Origin: JAAUUJ01 sp964392245
GTDB lineage: Bacteria; Cyanobacteriota; Cyanobacteriia; Thermostichales; Thermostichaceae
Direction: 5' to 3'
Length of the DNA stretch: 64,000 bases
NCBI GenBank assembly: GCA_964392245.1
Contig: CAYMOX010000001.1
Coordinates: 124,001-188,000 of the forward strand
Part shown: positions 18,689 to 28,420 of the stretch, piece by piece
How the letters are laid out: every line of letters begins with the position of its first letter
Position numbering within the stretch: position 1 is the stretch's first letter
Notes under the pieces: model-generated
Told to the model about the DNA's origin: nothing
Databases searched by the model: none
The model's input: only the letters and a program-made list of their open reading frames with translations
Position numbers and translations under genes: made by a program

Positions 18689-20074
18689 TTACACCTCCGT
18701 CTGCAAATGGGGAGGCAGCACATCCTGACGCACCAGGTCTGCATAGGTTTCCCGCTGCAGGATCACCGCGGCCTGTCCTTCCCGTACAAGTACGGCTGCG
18801 GGTCTAGGATAGCGGTTGTAATTGGAGGCCATACTGTAGTTATACGCACCTGTAGCACAGACCACCACCACATCCCCCCGCTCCGCTTGCGGTAGACGGG
18901 CCTGCTGAATGATCACATCCCCGGATTCACAGTGTTTGCCCGCCAGCGTTACCTCCTGGGTCGGAGGATCCTGGGGTCGGTTGGCCACCATCGCCGTATA
19001 GGGGGCCTGATAGGTAATCGGACGGGGATTATCAGACATCCCCCCATCCAGCATTAAATAGGTGCGGCCCTGGGGTCGCTCAGGCGTGGCTGGGATAGTT
19101 TTTGATCCCTCTACACGGTAAGCGGTGATCGTGGTAGGACCGATCAGTGAACGTCCTGGCTCACAGAGAAGTTTGGGCAGGGGAAGCTTGGCCTCTGAAA
19201 ACGCCATCTGCACCCCCTGACTGACGGCTTCCACCCACTCAGAAATGGAGGGAGGATCATCCGCCTGGGTATGACAGACCCCCAGCCCACCGCCAACATT
19301 GAGTTCACTGGGTTGCAATCCTCGATCCAGAGTTTGTTGCCAGAGGGTCGCCATTACAGTCCCCAGATCCCGATGCCCCTGCAGGTCAAAAATCTGGGAG
19401 CCAATGTGAGCATGCAATCCCACAAAGTTGAGTTGGGGAGAGTTGACCAGCAGATCCCACACCTCCTGAACTTGGGTCAGACCCACGCCAAATTTGCTAT
19501 CCACCTGGCCTGTGCGAATGTATTCATGGGTATGCACATCAATCCCCGGATTGACCCGCACCATCACCCGCACCGGATCTTGAGTCGCCAGCTGTTGCAG
19601 ACGCTGTAATTCGTCCAGACCATTGGCAACGATGGTCACCCCCTGTTGCACGGCCAGCTGCAGTTCTGCATCCGATTTAGCATTGCCGTGCAGATAGATC
19701 TCAGATCCCTGGGCTCCTGCCTGCAGAGCCGTGTAAAGTTCTCCACCGGAAGCCACATCCAGCCCTAACCCTTCCTGTTGCACCAGGGCACAGAGGGCTA
19801 TACAGTTCCAGGCTTTGGTGGCGTAAAGCACTTGCGAAGGCGCTGGATAGGTCTGGATCAGGGTCTCACGGTAGAGACGGCAGGATTGGCGCAGGGTGGC
19901 TTCATCCACGATGTAAAGAGGGGTGCCAAACTGAGCAGCCAGATCCAGGACGTCACATCCGCCGATTTCCAGATGACCTGCGGCGTTCGTCCTTGTGGTG
20001 ATTGGGGTAATGGATTGATTGGGGGATTGAATCGGGGTAATGGCAGGTGGGCTCGAGACCATAGCAGCAGGCAT
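18689..20074 (-). CDS. lysA: Diaminopimelate decarboxylase
   Basis: 461 residues, fold-III PLP enzyme. The PLP Lys is in VLYATKAWN (near residue 87), then VNPGIDVHTHEYI, GLHAHIGSQIFD, LNVGGGLG, CEPGRSLIG and KHCESGDVII, which supply phosphate- and substrate-binding residues. It makes L-lysine from meso-diaminopimelate. The first 35 residues are low-complexity (Ser, Thr, Pro, Ile), so the true start may be a later codon; the ATG at 20074 is the longest choice. It heads the minus-strand run lysA-cdaA-uppS-leuS-moeA. Confidence 0.96.
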   Translation of the reverse strand: MPAAMVSSPPAITPIQSPNQSITPITTRTNAAGHLEIGGCDVLDLAAQFGTPLYIVDEATLRQSCRLYRETLIQTYPAPSQVLYATKAWNCIALCALVQQEGLGLDVASGGELYTALQAGAQGSEIYLHGNAKSDAELQLAVQQGVTIVANGLDELQRLQQLATQDPVRVMVRVNPGIDVHTHEYIRTGQVDSKFGVGLTQVQEVWDLLVNSPQLNFVGLHAHIGSQIFDLQGHRDLGTVMATLWQQTLDRGLQPSELNVGGGLGVCHTQADDPPSISEWVEAVSQGVQMAFSEAKLPLPKLLCEPGRSLIGPTTITAYRVEGSKTIPATPERPQGRTYLMLDGGMSDNPRPITYQAPYTAMVANRPQDPPTQEVTLAGKHCESGDVIIQQARLPQAERGDVVVVCATGAYNYSMASNYNRYPRPAAVLVREGQAAVILQRETYADLVRQDVLPPHLQTEV

Positions 20075-20234
20075 CCATGAACAAGGGTAGCGGGTATTGA
20101 TCTTTGCAGAGACTCACCCCAGTTTAAGAGGAAACCTGGGCCTTGGCTCTGCCTTCAGCGCTGATTCGGATCACCGCAGTTGTGTACTCGTCCACTCATG
20201 GTCATGATTGATGCGCTTGCCTGGATCCATCTGC

Positions 20235-20381
20235 ATGAAGAATGACTTTCAGATCCGACCCGCTGCCGAAATGGCCTGGTTTGACTGGGGTCAGCGCCAC
20301 CTCGGTGCCCCCGCTTCCCAGATGGTCCTGGATCAGCTGCATCAACAGGGGGAGGTGATCGAGGGTTCTAATTCCTCCTGA
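20235..20381 (+). CDS. Small ORF, 48 residues, function unknown
   Basis: ATG at 20235 to TGA at 20379-20381 encodes a 48-residue soluble peptide with pattern MKNDFQIRPAAEMAWFDWG then LGAPASQMVLDQLHQQGEVIEG. The sequence looks protein-like (amphipathic, no rare-residue runs), fills the otherwise empty gap between lysA and the photolyase, and stops one base before the photolyase stop on the other strand. I do not recognise a family. Support is composition and position only; conservation would decide. Confidence 0.45.
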   Translation: MKNDFQIRPAAEMAWFDWGQRHLGAPASQMVLDQLHQQGEVIEGSNSS

Positions 20382-20382
20382 G

Positions 20383-21819
20383 TCAGGATCCGCGACAGGC
20401 CTGGTAACGCTGTTTAAACACCTGCTGCTGGCGCTTGTGATCCACGATCGGTAGCGGATAGTTGCACTGGGACCGTTCCTGGGCTGCCCATTGACCAACT
20501 TTGGATCCTCCCACCTCCAGCAGGGCCCTGGTTTCTAACCCCGCCAGTTCTGGCACATAGCGGCGAATATATTCCCCCTCTGGATCAAACTTGGCCGCCT
20601 GAGTTGCAGGATTAAAGATGCGCAGAGGCTTGGGATCAGTACCGACACTGGCGCTCCACTGCCAGCCCCCATTATTGGCCGCCAGATCCCCATCCACCAG
20701 CTTTTGCATAAAGTAACGCTCCCCCCAGCGCCAGTCGATCAACAGATCCTTGGTGAGGAAACTGGCCACGATCATGCGACAGCGGTTGTGCATCCAGCCC
20801 GTCTGATTCAACTGCCGCATGGCCGCATCCACCATTGGATAGCCTGTGCGTCCGTCACACCAGGCGGCAAAATGATCCTTGTGGTTCTCCCACTCAAAAT
20901 CCTGAAACTCGGATCGGTAGGGCGAGGTTTCCAGATGGGGCCAGGTCGCCAGGGCATGCTTATAAAACTCTCGCCAGCACAGCTCCTGTCGCCAGGTGCG
21001 AAGACTGATCTCCGCCTCGTCACTGCGCACCTCTGCCTCCGCATCACAGGTGGTCTGCCACACCTGCCGGATCCCCAGGGTGCCCCACCGCAAATGGGGG
21101 CTTAAGCGTGAGGTTCCCTCCACAGCAGGCAGATTGCGTTGCTCGTCGTAGCTAAAGATCAGCCCCTCCAGACAGAAGTAATCCAGCTCCTGCAAGGCCA
21201 CACTTTCTCCGGCAGCAGGGAGATCCTGGTCACAGCTCATGCCCAGATCCTGGAGGGTGGGGATGGCCAAAGAGTCCAGATCTGGGGTTTCAAGGCGCTG
21301 GGGAACCGGATAGGGAGCCGCTTTCACCTGACTGAACCAGTTGCGCCAGAAGGGCGTAAACACCGAGTAGATATCCCCCGCTTGAGTCAGGATCTCACCA
21401 GGTCCGTGCAGGAGCATATCCTGGCAGGCTTGGGTGGTGATCCCTTCTGCTTCCAGAGCCTGCTGCACCCGTTGATCCCGTTCCTGGGCATAGGGCTCCA
21501 CATCCTGGTTCCAGATCACCTGGGTTGCTCCCGCTGCGCGCACTAGCTGGGGCAAGATCTGCAGAGGATCTCCATGCCGCAAGATCAGGCGTCCACCAAT
21601 GCGTTGATACCCCTGGCTTAGATCCTCCAGAGCTTCCAGCAGGTACTGAACCCGGGCTGGGGCAGTGTCTGGACGGGTCAGGATGGCCGGATCAAGAATG
21701 AACACAGGCATCACCTGCGAGCTGCGTTCAACGGCAAGAGCAAGAGCCGTGTTGTCATGCAGGCGCAGATCACGACGGTGCCAGACAATGATGGGGGTGG
21801 GCATAGACGCTGGGGACAC
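20383..21819 (-). CDS. phr: Deoxyribodipyrimidine photolyase (class I cryptochrome/photolyase family)
   Basis: 478 residues. The N-terminal alpha/beta antenna domain starts with IIVWHRRDLRLHDN. The FAD-binding C-terminal half has the signature GRTGYPMVDAAMRQL, TGWMHNRCRMIVASFL, and DGDLAANNGGWQWSASVGTD with PLRIFNP. It splits cyclobutane pyrimidine dimers using light energy captured by FAD and an antenna pigment; which antenna cofactor is used cannot be told from motifs. It stands alone and is transcribed away from the kinase gene at 21960. CPD photolyase is more likely than a signalling cryptochrome because the C-terminus has no extension. Confidence 0.92.
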   Translation of the reverse strand: MSPASMPTPIIVWHRRDLRLHDNTALALAVERSSQVMPVFILDPAILTRPDTAPARVQYLLEALEDLSQGYQRIGGRLILRHGDPLQILPQLVRAAGATQVIWNQDVEPYAQERDQRVQQALEAEGITTQACQDMLLHGPGEILTQAGDIYSVFTPFWRNWFSQVKAAPYPVPQRLETPDLDSLAIPTLQDLGMSCDQDLPAAGESVALQELDYFCLEGLIFSYDEQRNLPAVEGTSRLSPHLRWGTLGIRQVWQTTCDAEAEVRSDEAEISLRTWRQELCWREFYKHALATWPHLETSPYRSEFQDFEWENHKDHFAAWCDGRTGYPMVDAAMRQLNQTGWMHNRCRMIVASFLTKDLLIDWRWGERYFMQKLVDGDLAANNGGWQWSASVGTDPKPLRIFNPATQAAKFDPEGEYIRRYVPELAGLETRALLEVGGSKVGQWAAQERSQCNYPLPIVDHKRQQQVFKQRYQACRGS

Positions 21820-21959
21820 ACAGTGATCAGCAGCTTAACGCTCCCTGACCTGTTGCTGGCGATTTTCCCCGAGGATCCGAGGTTGAATCCCGTTAATTCC
21901 CCATTGTCTCAACGGCAACCCCTGGGTCAGTCTAAAACTATTGCACACAGTTCTCTGGA

Positions 21960-24449
21960 ATGACCCCTGATCTTCCGGCCTGGCATCATCTGTCTCTATC
22001 TCCTCCCTGTCTGCTGGCGGGAGATACCCCTCTGCAGGAAGGGCTGAAAACAGTTGCCAGAGATGGGTATGCCCTGGTTGTTCTGGGATCGGACTACCAT
22101 CTGCTCACGGCACAAACGGCTCTGCAATTGACGCTGATCTCTGCTCAAGATCCTGCTCAGGTCAGTCTGGCGGATCTGGGTTTACCCCAGGTGCCACGGA
22201 TGACCGTGAATGCTGCGCTGACGGCTCCTCAACTCTGGCAGAAATTACACCAGGCTCCTTTGCCCTGTCTGCTACTGGAGGATCGTCAGGGCAATGTGTT
22301 AGGTCTGGTGACACCGGACCATTTATTACGGCTTCCTGCTCCCGATCTGAAGGCAGGGAGATCAGCTCCCCAAGAGGCCTCATCCTCCACCTGCTGCCAA
22401 CTTCAGATCCTGATTGATGCCATCCCGGCTGCAGTGGCCCTGGCTAACTCAGAGGGTAAATTGCTCGCTGTCAATACCCATCTGTGCCAGATGACGGGGT
22501 TTAGCCATCAGGAACTGGAAGGGACAGATCTGCCCCATCCCTACTGGCCACCGGAGGCGGCGGATCTCTTGGAACAAATCCTGGACGCAACCTTGCTCAG
22601 CCCCCATCAACCTGGTCGAGAGGCAAGTCTGGTGCGGAAATCAGGAGATCGGGTTCCTGTTCTGCTCAACACCGCTTTGCTGCCCCCGTTCTCAGATCAG
22701 GAGTCTGCCAGCCTGGTGATCATGATGAACGATATGACCAGCTACAAACGCAGTCAGCTATGGATGGCCTCGGAAGCGACGATTTTAGAAATGATCGCCC
22801 GTAATCAATCCACTCTCGATGTGCTGGAGCAGGTGGTGCACACCCTGGAGCTGCTTTGCTCCCCCGCGCTCTGTGCCACGCTGCTGTTGGATGCCAAAGG
22901 CCATCTGTCTATGGCGGTTGCTCCCAGCCTGCCTGCAGAGCTGATCCAGTGTTTGCAGTCCCAGTGCTTGTCCGGCAACTGTACCCCAGTTCAGGAGCCT
23001 TTCGGGGTATCCTGGCAATCTCAACCCGATCCCCCCTGGATCCCGTATCAGAAGCTGCTCGCCAGCCTGGGGTTTCAAACCTGTCGCGTATTTCCGATAC
23101 TGTCTGGCCAGGATCAGTGTCTGGGTCTGGTCTTGCTGCACAACCGTCATCCTCAGGAGCTGCATCCCTACGACCAGGATCTGGTCACCTCCTGTTGTCG
23201 CCTGATCTGTATTCTGCTGGAGCGGAAACAGGCCCTGGATGCCCTGCACGCCAGTGAAACCCGTTATCGCACCCTGGTGGAAAACTTTCCCAATGGATCG
23301 GTTCATCTCTTCGATCCCCAGCTGCGCCACCTGATTGCCCGCGGACAGGGGATGGCCGCCATGGGGCTCTCTCCCGCCGATCTAGAGGGGTATACTCTTG
23401 CAGAAAGCCCCCCTCTCAAGCTTTTCCCTGATCTGGAATCCGCCTATCGACGGGCACTGGCGGGGATCTCTACCACCCTGGAAATGCCGTTACGGGGGCG
23501 ACATTACCTGACCCAGATCCTGCCAGTTCGTGATCAGAAGCAGGGGGTGATTGCCGGGATGGTGGTTACCCAGGATATTACAGAACAGAAGCAGGCGGAG
23601 GCCATTTTGCGGCAGGCACGGGATCATCTGGATCGCTTGGTCCAGGACCGAACGGCGGCTCTGGAAAAGATGCTACAGGAACGGGATCGATTGATGAATC
23701 AGGTGCTGCAGTCCAACCGTGAACTGGAGCAATTTGCCTCTATGGCCTCCCATGATCTGCAGGAACCGCTACGCACTGTAATCAACTACACCCAATTACT
23801 GGAGCACAACTATCAGGACCAGCTCGATGCCAGAGCCCAGAAGTACATCACCCACATGGTGGAGGCCGCCAGCAGGATGCGGCAGTTAATTCAGGATCTG
23901 CTCAGCTATTCTCGCCTGGGTCGGCAGCAGCTCAACCTGCAGCCTGTCAATTGTCAGCAGTTGCTGAAACGAGTGATACGAGATCTGGATTCGATCATTC
24001 AAGAGAGTCAGGCCACCCTTGAAGTCGGCCCCTTGCCCACCCTGGAGGCTGATCCCAGACAGCTGGAACAACTCTTTCAAAATCTGATCAGTAATGCCAT
24101 CAAGTACCGCGGATCCGATCCCCCGCAAGTGTCAATCCGGGCAGAATGGGTTGCTGCTCCAGCAGGCTCCTGTCAGTCTGGAGAATGGAGATTTGCCGTG
24201 CGTGATAATGGCATTGGCCTGGATCCCGTCTACGCAGAGCGCATTTTCGTCATCTTTCAACGGCTACACTCGCAACGGGAGTACAGTGGAACAGGGATCG
24301 GGCTGGCCATCTGCAAAAAGATTGTGGACCGCCATCAGGGTCGGATCTGGGTGGAGTCCCAACCCCAAGAGGGTGCCACTTTCTATGTGGCCCTACCGCT
24401 GCACCCCTGTTCCCCTGTCCCCCTCACGGAGTGTGCTGCCCTGCAATGA
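21960..24449 (+). CDS. Multi-domain sensor histidine kinase (CBS-like, PAS, GAF, PAS, HisKA, HATPase)
   Basis: 829 residues, no transmembrane segment. In order: a CBS-pair-like region (about 1-130), a PAS domain (about 145-260, DAIPAAVALANSEG and MTGFSHQELEG), a GAF-like domain (about 275-420), a second PAS (about 425-540), a coiled linker, HisKA with phospho-acceptor His near 598 in SMASHDLQEPLRT, and HATPase with NLISNAIKYRG, DNGIGLD and GTGIGLAICKKIV. The H-box type is that of cyanobacterial phytochrome-like kinases, but no bilin Cys motif was seen in the GAF. It overlaps the next gene by ATGA, so the pair is co-translated. The signal is unknown. Confidence 0.92.
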   Translation: MTPDLPAWHHLSLSPPCLLAGDTPLQEGLKTVARDGYALVVLGSDYHLLTAQTALQLTLISAQDPAQVSLADLGLPQVPRMTVNAALTAPQLWQKLHQAPLPCLLLEDRQGNVLGLVTPDHLLRLPAPDLKAGRSAPQEASSSTCCQLQILIDAIPAAVALANSEGKLLAVNTHLCQMTGFSHQELEGTDLPHPYWPPEAADLLEQILDATLLSPHQPGREASLVRKSGDRVPVLLNTALLPPFSDQESASLVIMMNDMTSYKRSQLWMASEATILEMIARNQSTLDVLEQVVHTLELLCSPALCATLLLDAKGHLSMAVAPSLPAELIQCLQSQCLSGNCTPVQEPFGVSWQSQPDPPWIPYQKLLASLGFQTCRVFPILSGQDQCLGLVLLHNRHPQELHPYDQDLVTSCCRLICILLERKQALDALHASETRYRTLVENFPNGSVHLFDPQLRHLIARGQGMAAMGLSPADLEGYTLAESPPLKLFPDLESAYRRALAGISTTLEMPLRGRHYLTQILPVRDQKQGVIAGMVVTQDITEQKQAEAILRQARDHLDRLVQDRTAALEKMLQERDRLMNQVLQSNRELEQFASMASHDLQEPLRTVINYTQLLEHNYQDQLDARAQKYITHMVEAASRMRQLIQDLLSYSRLGRQQLNLQPVNCQQLLKRVIRDLDSIIQESQATLEVGPLPTLEADPRQLEQLFQNLISNAIKYRGSDPPQVSIRAEWVAAPAGSCQSGEWRFAVRDNGIGLDPVYAERIFVIFQRLHSQREYSGTGIGLAICKKIVDRHQGRIWVESQPQEGATFYVALPLHPCSPVPLTECAALQ

Positions 24450-25570
24450 CCGGATCTCATCTTCTCCTGATTGAAGACAATCCTGCCGATGCCGATCTGA
24501 TCCCTGCCTTGCTCGAAAACGATCCAGATGAGTGGCACCTGTTGGTAGTCGATTCTCTCCGTCAAGGGATCCAAGTCTTGCAGCAGCAGAGGGTTGATCT
24601 GGTTCTGGCGGATCTGTCTCTCCCCGATGCCGAGGGGCTGGAGGCAGTTCAACATCTGCAACGGCTGGCTCCCCAGGTTCCGATTGTGGTTCTGACGGGC
24701 CTGGTGGATGAAGAGATGGGTCTGGCGGCGCTGCGACAGGGAGCCCAGGACTACGTGATTAAAGATCAACTGGATCGCTCCCTGCTGCTACGGGCGATAC
24801 GCTATGCCCTGGAGCGAGCTCAGGTGCAGTTGGAACTGCAAAAAGCTCTACAACAGGAACGGGAGCTCAACGAGTTAAAGTCGCGCTTCATCACTACAAT
24901 CTGCCATGAATATCGCACCCCTCTCACTTCCATCCTTACCTCTGCAGAAATTCTCGAATCCTACCGATCCCAATTATCAGAGCAGAAACAGATCCAGCAT
25001 TTACACCGGATCCAGACCGCGGCTGTGCATCTGTCCCAGCTATTGACCGATGTGGTGAATTTGGGACAGACCGAGTCTGGATATCACCGCCTGGACTGTG
25101 TTTCCCTGGATCTGGTGCCAGCCTGTCAGGATCTGCTCCAGGACCTGGACTTCAACCATGGCGGAGGCTATCGCATTCGATTTTGGTCTTCTCACACCCC
25201 CCTTTCGATCTGGATGGATCCCAGAAGTTTCCGCCAGATTCTCACCAATCTTTTGGAGAATGCGCTCAAGTATTCCCCGTCCTCTGCACCGATTGAACTG
25301 CAGCTGCAACAGCATGCCACCACCTGTACCCTGAGCGTGCGTGACTACGGCGTAGGGATTCATCCGCAGGATCTCCCCCATATTTTTGAAGCCTTTTACC
25401 GCAGTGAGAGAACGCAGCTGGTCTCGGGAACTGGATTGGGGCTATCGATTGTCAAACGATTGGTGGAGTTGCATGGCGGGGAGGTGCAGGTGGAGAGTGA
25501 GCTGGGTCAGGGCTCCACTTTTCGGGTGCAGTTTCCTCTCTCTCCGCCTCCTCATCGGTTAGGGGAATAA
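24446..25570 (+). CDS. Receiver-histidine kinase hybrid (REC-HisKA-HATPase)
   Basis: 374 residues from the ATG at 24446 inside the previous stop (ATGA overlap). Receiver at about 1-125: LIEDNPADADLI, DLVLADLSLPDAEG with the phospho-Asp, and VIKDQ. This variant is typical of Rcp1-like or CheY-like relay receivers. Then a coiled linker, HisKA with His in ICHEYRTPLTSIL, and HATPase with NLLENALKYSP, DYGVGIHPQDLPHIFEAF and GTGLGLSIVKRLV. All catalytic boxes are intact. The receiver is N-terminal, so it can be the output of the upstream kinase while carrying its own kinase. Confidence 0.92.
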   Translation: MTGSHLLLIEDNPADADLIPALLENDPDEWHLLVVDSLRQGIQVLQQQRVDLVLADLSLPDAEGLEAVQHLQRLAPQVPIVVLTGLVDEEMGLAALRQGAQDYVIKDQLDRSLLLRAIRYALERAQVQLELQKALQQERELNELKSRFITTICHEYRTPLTSILTSAEILESYRSQLSEQKQIQHLHRIQTAAVHLSQLLTDVVNLGQTESGYHRLDCVSLDLVPACQDLLQDLDFNHGGGYRIRFWSSHTPLSIWMDPRSFRQILTNLLENALKYSPSSAPIELQLQQHATTCTLSVRDYGVGIHPQDLPHIFEAFYRSERTQLVSGTGLGLSIVKRLVELHGGEVQVESELGQGSTFRVQFPLSPPPHRLGE

Positions 25571-25574
25571 GGAC

Positions 25575-26678
25575 ATGAGCATCGAGGCATCAGCGGCTAC
25601 GGTTCTGGTGATTGAAGATGATCTGCCTGTCCAGCAAAACATTCAGGATCTGCTGGAACTGGAAGGTTATCAGGTGTTGACGGCCAACAATGGCAGTCTT
25701 GGCCTGCATCTCGCCCTCAGCCATCAACCGGATCTGGTGTTGTGCGACATCATGATGCCTCAGGTGGATGGCTATCAGGTGCTGCGTCACCTGCAACAGG
25801 ATCCGCAGGTTCGCCCGATTCCCTTTATTTTTCTAACGGCCAAAACCGACCTGAATGAACTGCGTTGCGGCATGAATCTGGGGGCAGATGATTATATTAC
25901 CAAGCCCTTTACCCGTCAGGCTCTGCTGGGGGCGATTCAGGTGCGCCTGCGTCACTCAGAAAAGATTCAACAAATGCAGGCTGAGATCACCCGATTGCGG
26001 CAGCTGAATCTGTTCAAGGTCCTCCTGCTTGGGGGTGTTTCTCATCATCTCCGCCGTCCCTTGGCCAATATGAAAATGGCGATTGAGATGCTGGCACAAC
26101 CGCTGGGCAGCGAGAAACAGCAGCAGTACCTGAGCATTTTGCGGCAGGAATGTGGGCGGGGTGCCTATCTGGTGGATGATCTGCTGGAGTGGCAGCGGCT
26201 GGAGCTCAACACCTACATCCTGAAGCCAGAACTGGTGGAAGGAGTCATGCTGCTTCAGATGGTGCTGCAGCGATTTCAACGGGATGTGGAGGAGCACCAG
26301 CTTGGCCTGCAGATCAAGACACCTGCCCAGCTACACCTGCAAACCGATCGAGCCTGCCTGACCCGCATCCTGATTGATCTGATGCAATTTGCCCTGATGA
26401 AAACATCACCTGGCCAGGAGATCAGAGTGGAGCTGGAGCAGGTTCAGGATCATGTTGGTTGGCAGATCACCTATCCGGGACAGACATCTGCAGCCATCTT
26501 ATCCCGCCTCTTTGAACCCTTTTTTATTTCTCTAGACAGAGGAGGAGAAGCCGCTGGCCTGGGGCTTGCCCTGGTCCACAAATTGGTAGAACGTCTACAG
26601 GGAGAGTTGATCGCCAAAAGTCAGAACAAAGTCACAACCCTGAGCCTGACATTACCCCTGAAACTCACTTCGGTCTAG
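25575..26678 (+). CDS. Receiver protein with degenerate histidine-kinase module
   Basis: 367 residues, starting 5 bases after the previous stop. Receiver at about 8-125: VIEDDLPVQQNIQ, VLCDIMMPQVDGYQVL with the phospho-Asp, GADDYITKPF. An H-box-like segment follows, GGVSHHLRRPLANMKMAIEML, and a shortened ATPase-like domain ending GLGLALVHKLVERLQG. The N-box is not recognisable (it reads ILIDLMQFALMKTSPG), so ATP binding is doubtful. It may act as a phospho-transfer or dimerising partner of the two preceding kinases. The three genes form one transcription unit. Confidence 0.85.
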   Translation: MSIEASAATVLVIEDDLPVQQNIQDLLELEGYQVLTANNGSLGLHLALSHQPDLVLCDIMMPQVDGYQVLRHLQQDPQVRPIPFIFLTAKTDLNELRCGMNLGADDYITKPFTRQALLGAIQVRLRHSEKIQQMQAEITRLRQLNLFKVLLLGGVSHHLRRPLANMKMAIEMLAQPLGSEKQQQYLSILRQECGRGAYLVDDLLEWQRLELNTYILKPELVEGVMLLQMVLQRFQRDVEEHQLGLQIKTPAQLHLQTDRACLTRILIDLMQFALMKTSPGQEIRVELEQVQDHVGWQITYPGQTSAAILSRLFEPFFISLDRGGEAAGLGLALVHKLVERLQGELIAKSQNKVTTLSLTLPLKLTSV

Positions 26679-26767
26679 CACGGGTATCCCTCCTCTCGTC
26701 AACACCCCTGCAAAACGATAGGCTAAACGGGAATAGAGTCTAAACCAGACAGAGATCGAGGTGAGGC

Positions 26768-28306
26768 ATGGTCAAGGTGGTGATCGGAATCTCAGCTGCC
26801 ATTGCACTCACGGTGATCGGTCTGGAGTCTTTCAAGCTTTTTTATGAAGGCTGGTATGCCCATCGGGTGCGATTGCCTCGCCTCTATTGGGGGGTGGGCC
26901 TGATCCTGGCCCTACTCTGTGCTCTGGGCCTGCTGGTTTGGGATGGCGAGCGCAGCCTCTGGGTATTGGGAGGCGGTCTGCTGGGCCTGAGCTTGATTCT
27001 GGTTAGCGCATTGGGGCGGGTAGCCCAGAGTCTTGCGGTGTTGTGTCTCTGTATCTGGGCCTGGCTACAGACATCAGAGACCGAGAGTCTGCTCACGTTG
27101 TCTGCCCTGGGGCTGGGGGTGGGCGTCACCACAGTTCCCGCCTTGCTGCTCATGTCGGAGGTGGAGGGGATCGGCCTGCTGCAGGGATTGGCACAGCTTT
27201 GGGTTCTGATCGCTGCCTGTACCTGGGGCACCACCCTTACCACCCTCACCGATCAGGGGCCCTCCGGCTGGCCCCAGATTTTGCCCGTTGGTGTGGCGGC
27301 ATTAACTCTGGTCGGGGGAACGGTTCCGTTGTTATTGCGGGACCAAAGGCTGGAGACGGAAGATCCGGCAGGTGTGCCTTCCCCTGGGGATCCCTCTGGG
27401 AAACAACCTCTGGACTGGATGGATTGGCTGGGGTGGGGAAGCAGCTTCACTGTGGTGGTGCTCCTGGCCATTGGCTTGATCCGCAACTGGTTGCAGCAGG
27501 ATGCCTTTTATACGCTCAGCTTTGCCCTGGGGGTTGGACTTTCCCTGGGATGGCATGCTGCCGAAGGGATCCGCAGGGGAGGATCCCGACCAGCCTTGGC
27601 TCAACCAGCCGATCGTTTCTGGCAGGCAGTGATGGGGGTGATTCTGGTGGGAGGCGGCGGGCTGCTGGCGCTGCGCCTGGGGGGATCCTATGGAGCGGCC
27701 CTGCTGGGGATCGGGGTGCTCACCTTTCGTAGCTACTGGGGCACGGTTGCGGCTCTATTCCTAACTGTCCGCCCCCTCACTCAAAGTCTGCTCTATCAGA
27801 CGGATCTCAACCTCAGTGGCATTAATCTCACCCACCCCTACACCTATGCGGCCCTCTATCTGGGGATGGCTGGCATGATCCTGGCCCTGGTGGCCAGCTG
27901 GTTGTTCACAGCCACAGCCCCCCTGCGCACCACCGTTGCTCTTACCGTGGGTAGCGTGGCCCTGACCGCGATGGTGGGCTACTTCATTCATCTGGAACCC
28001 CAGTCTGCCTTTTTGCTGGGAGCCCTGATTGTGGCCCTGATGGCTGCAGCTCTCACCCCTGTCATTCCGGCAAGTGGGTTTTCCGGGAGTGAGGGGTTGG
28101 GAATTCAGGGATTGCTGTTGGCGATCCTGGCCACCCTGACGGCTCTTCTCACGCCTGAACTCACACTGGCGGGCACAGAAGCAACTCGACTGACGCGTCT
28201 GCTGGTGTTTGCGGCCCTGCTGTTGCTGTTCACTGCGATCTGCGGTCTGAGCTGGTATGGGATTCGCAAATTTGCGTCACCAGCATCTCTCCCTCCTCAG
28301 GCGTAG
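26768..28306 (+). CDS. Multi-pass integral membrane protein, unknown function
   Basis: 512 residues, with about 13-14 hydrophobic helices spread over the whole length and very little soluble sequence except a hydrophilic loop at about 195-220. The composition is rich in Leu, Gly, Ala and Val. I see no transporter signature. It starts 89 bases after the kinase cluster with GAGGTGAGGC before ATG 26768, and hemB follows 114 bases later. It is probably a conserved cyanobacterial membrane protein, but I cannot place it in a family. Confidence 0.75.
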   Translation: MVKVVIGISAAIALTVIGLESFKLFYEGWYAHRVRLPRLYWGVGLILALLCALGLLVWDGERSLWVLGGGLLGLSLILVSALGRVAQSLAVLCLCIWAWLQTSETESLLTLSALGLGVGVTTVPALLLMSEVEGIGLLQGLAQLWVLIAACTWGTTLTTLTDQGPSGWPQILPVGVAALTLVGGTVPLLLRDQRLETEDPAGVPSPGDPSGKQPLDWMDWLGWGSSFTVVVLLAIGLIRNWLQQDAFYTLSFALGVGLSLGWHAAEGIRRGGSRPALAQPADRFWQAVMGVILVGGGGLLALRLGGSYGAALLGIGVLTFRSYWGTVAALFLTVRPLTQSLLYQTDLNLSGINLTHPYTYAALYLGMAGMILALVASWLFTATAPLRTTVALTVGSVALTAMVGYFIHLEPQSAFLLGALIVALMAAALTPVIPASGFSGSEGLGIQGLLLAILATLTALLTPELTLAGTEATRLTRLLVFAALLLLFTAICGLSWYGIRKFASPASLPPQA

Positions 28307-28367
28307 TCTCCAGTCTGTTTCTCCTGCAGGGAAAGCTCCACTGCGTGCGACAATAAAATCACCGTTT

Positions 28368-28386
28368 TAGCGGCAGGCTACCGCTA
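28368..28386. promoter_or_regulatory. Inverted repeat before hemB
   Basis: TAGCGG at 28368-28373 and CCGCTA at 28381-28386 flank a 7-base spacer, about 35 bases before the hemB ATG. It could be a regulator site or a leader hairpin. No known motif was recognised. Confidence 0.3.
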
Positions 28387-28420
28387 GCTGCAGATCTGAG
28401 TTCAGAGGGGGGGATTCCCA

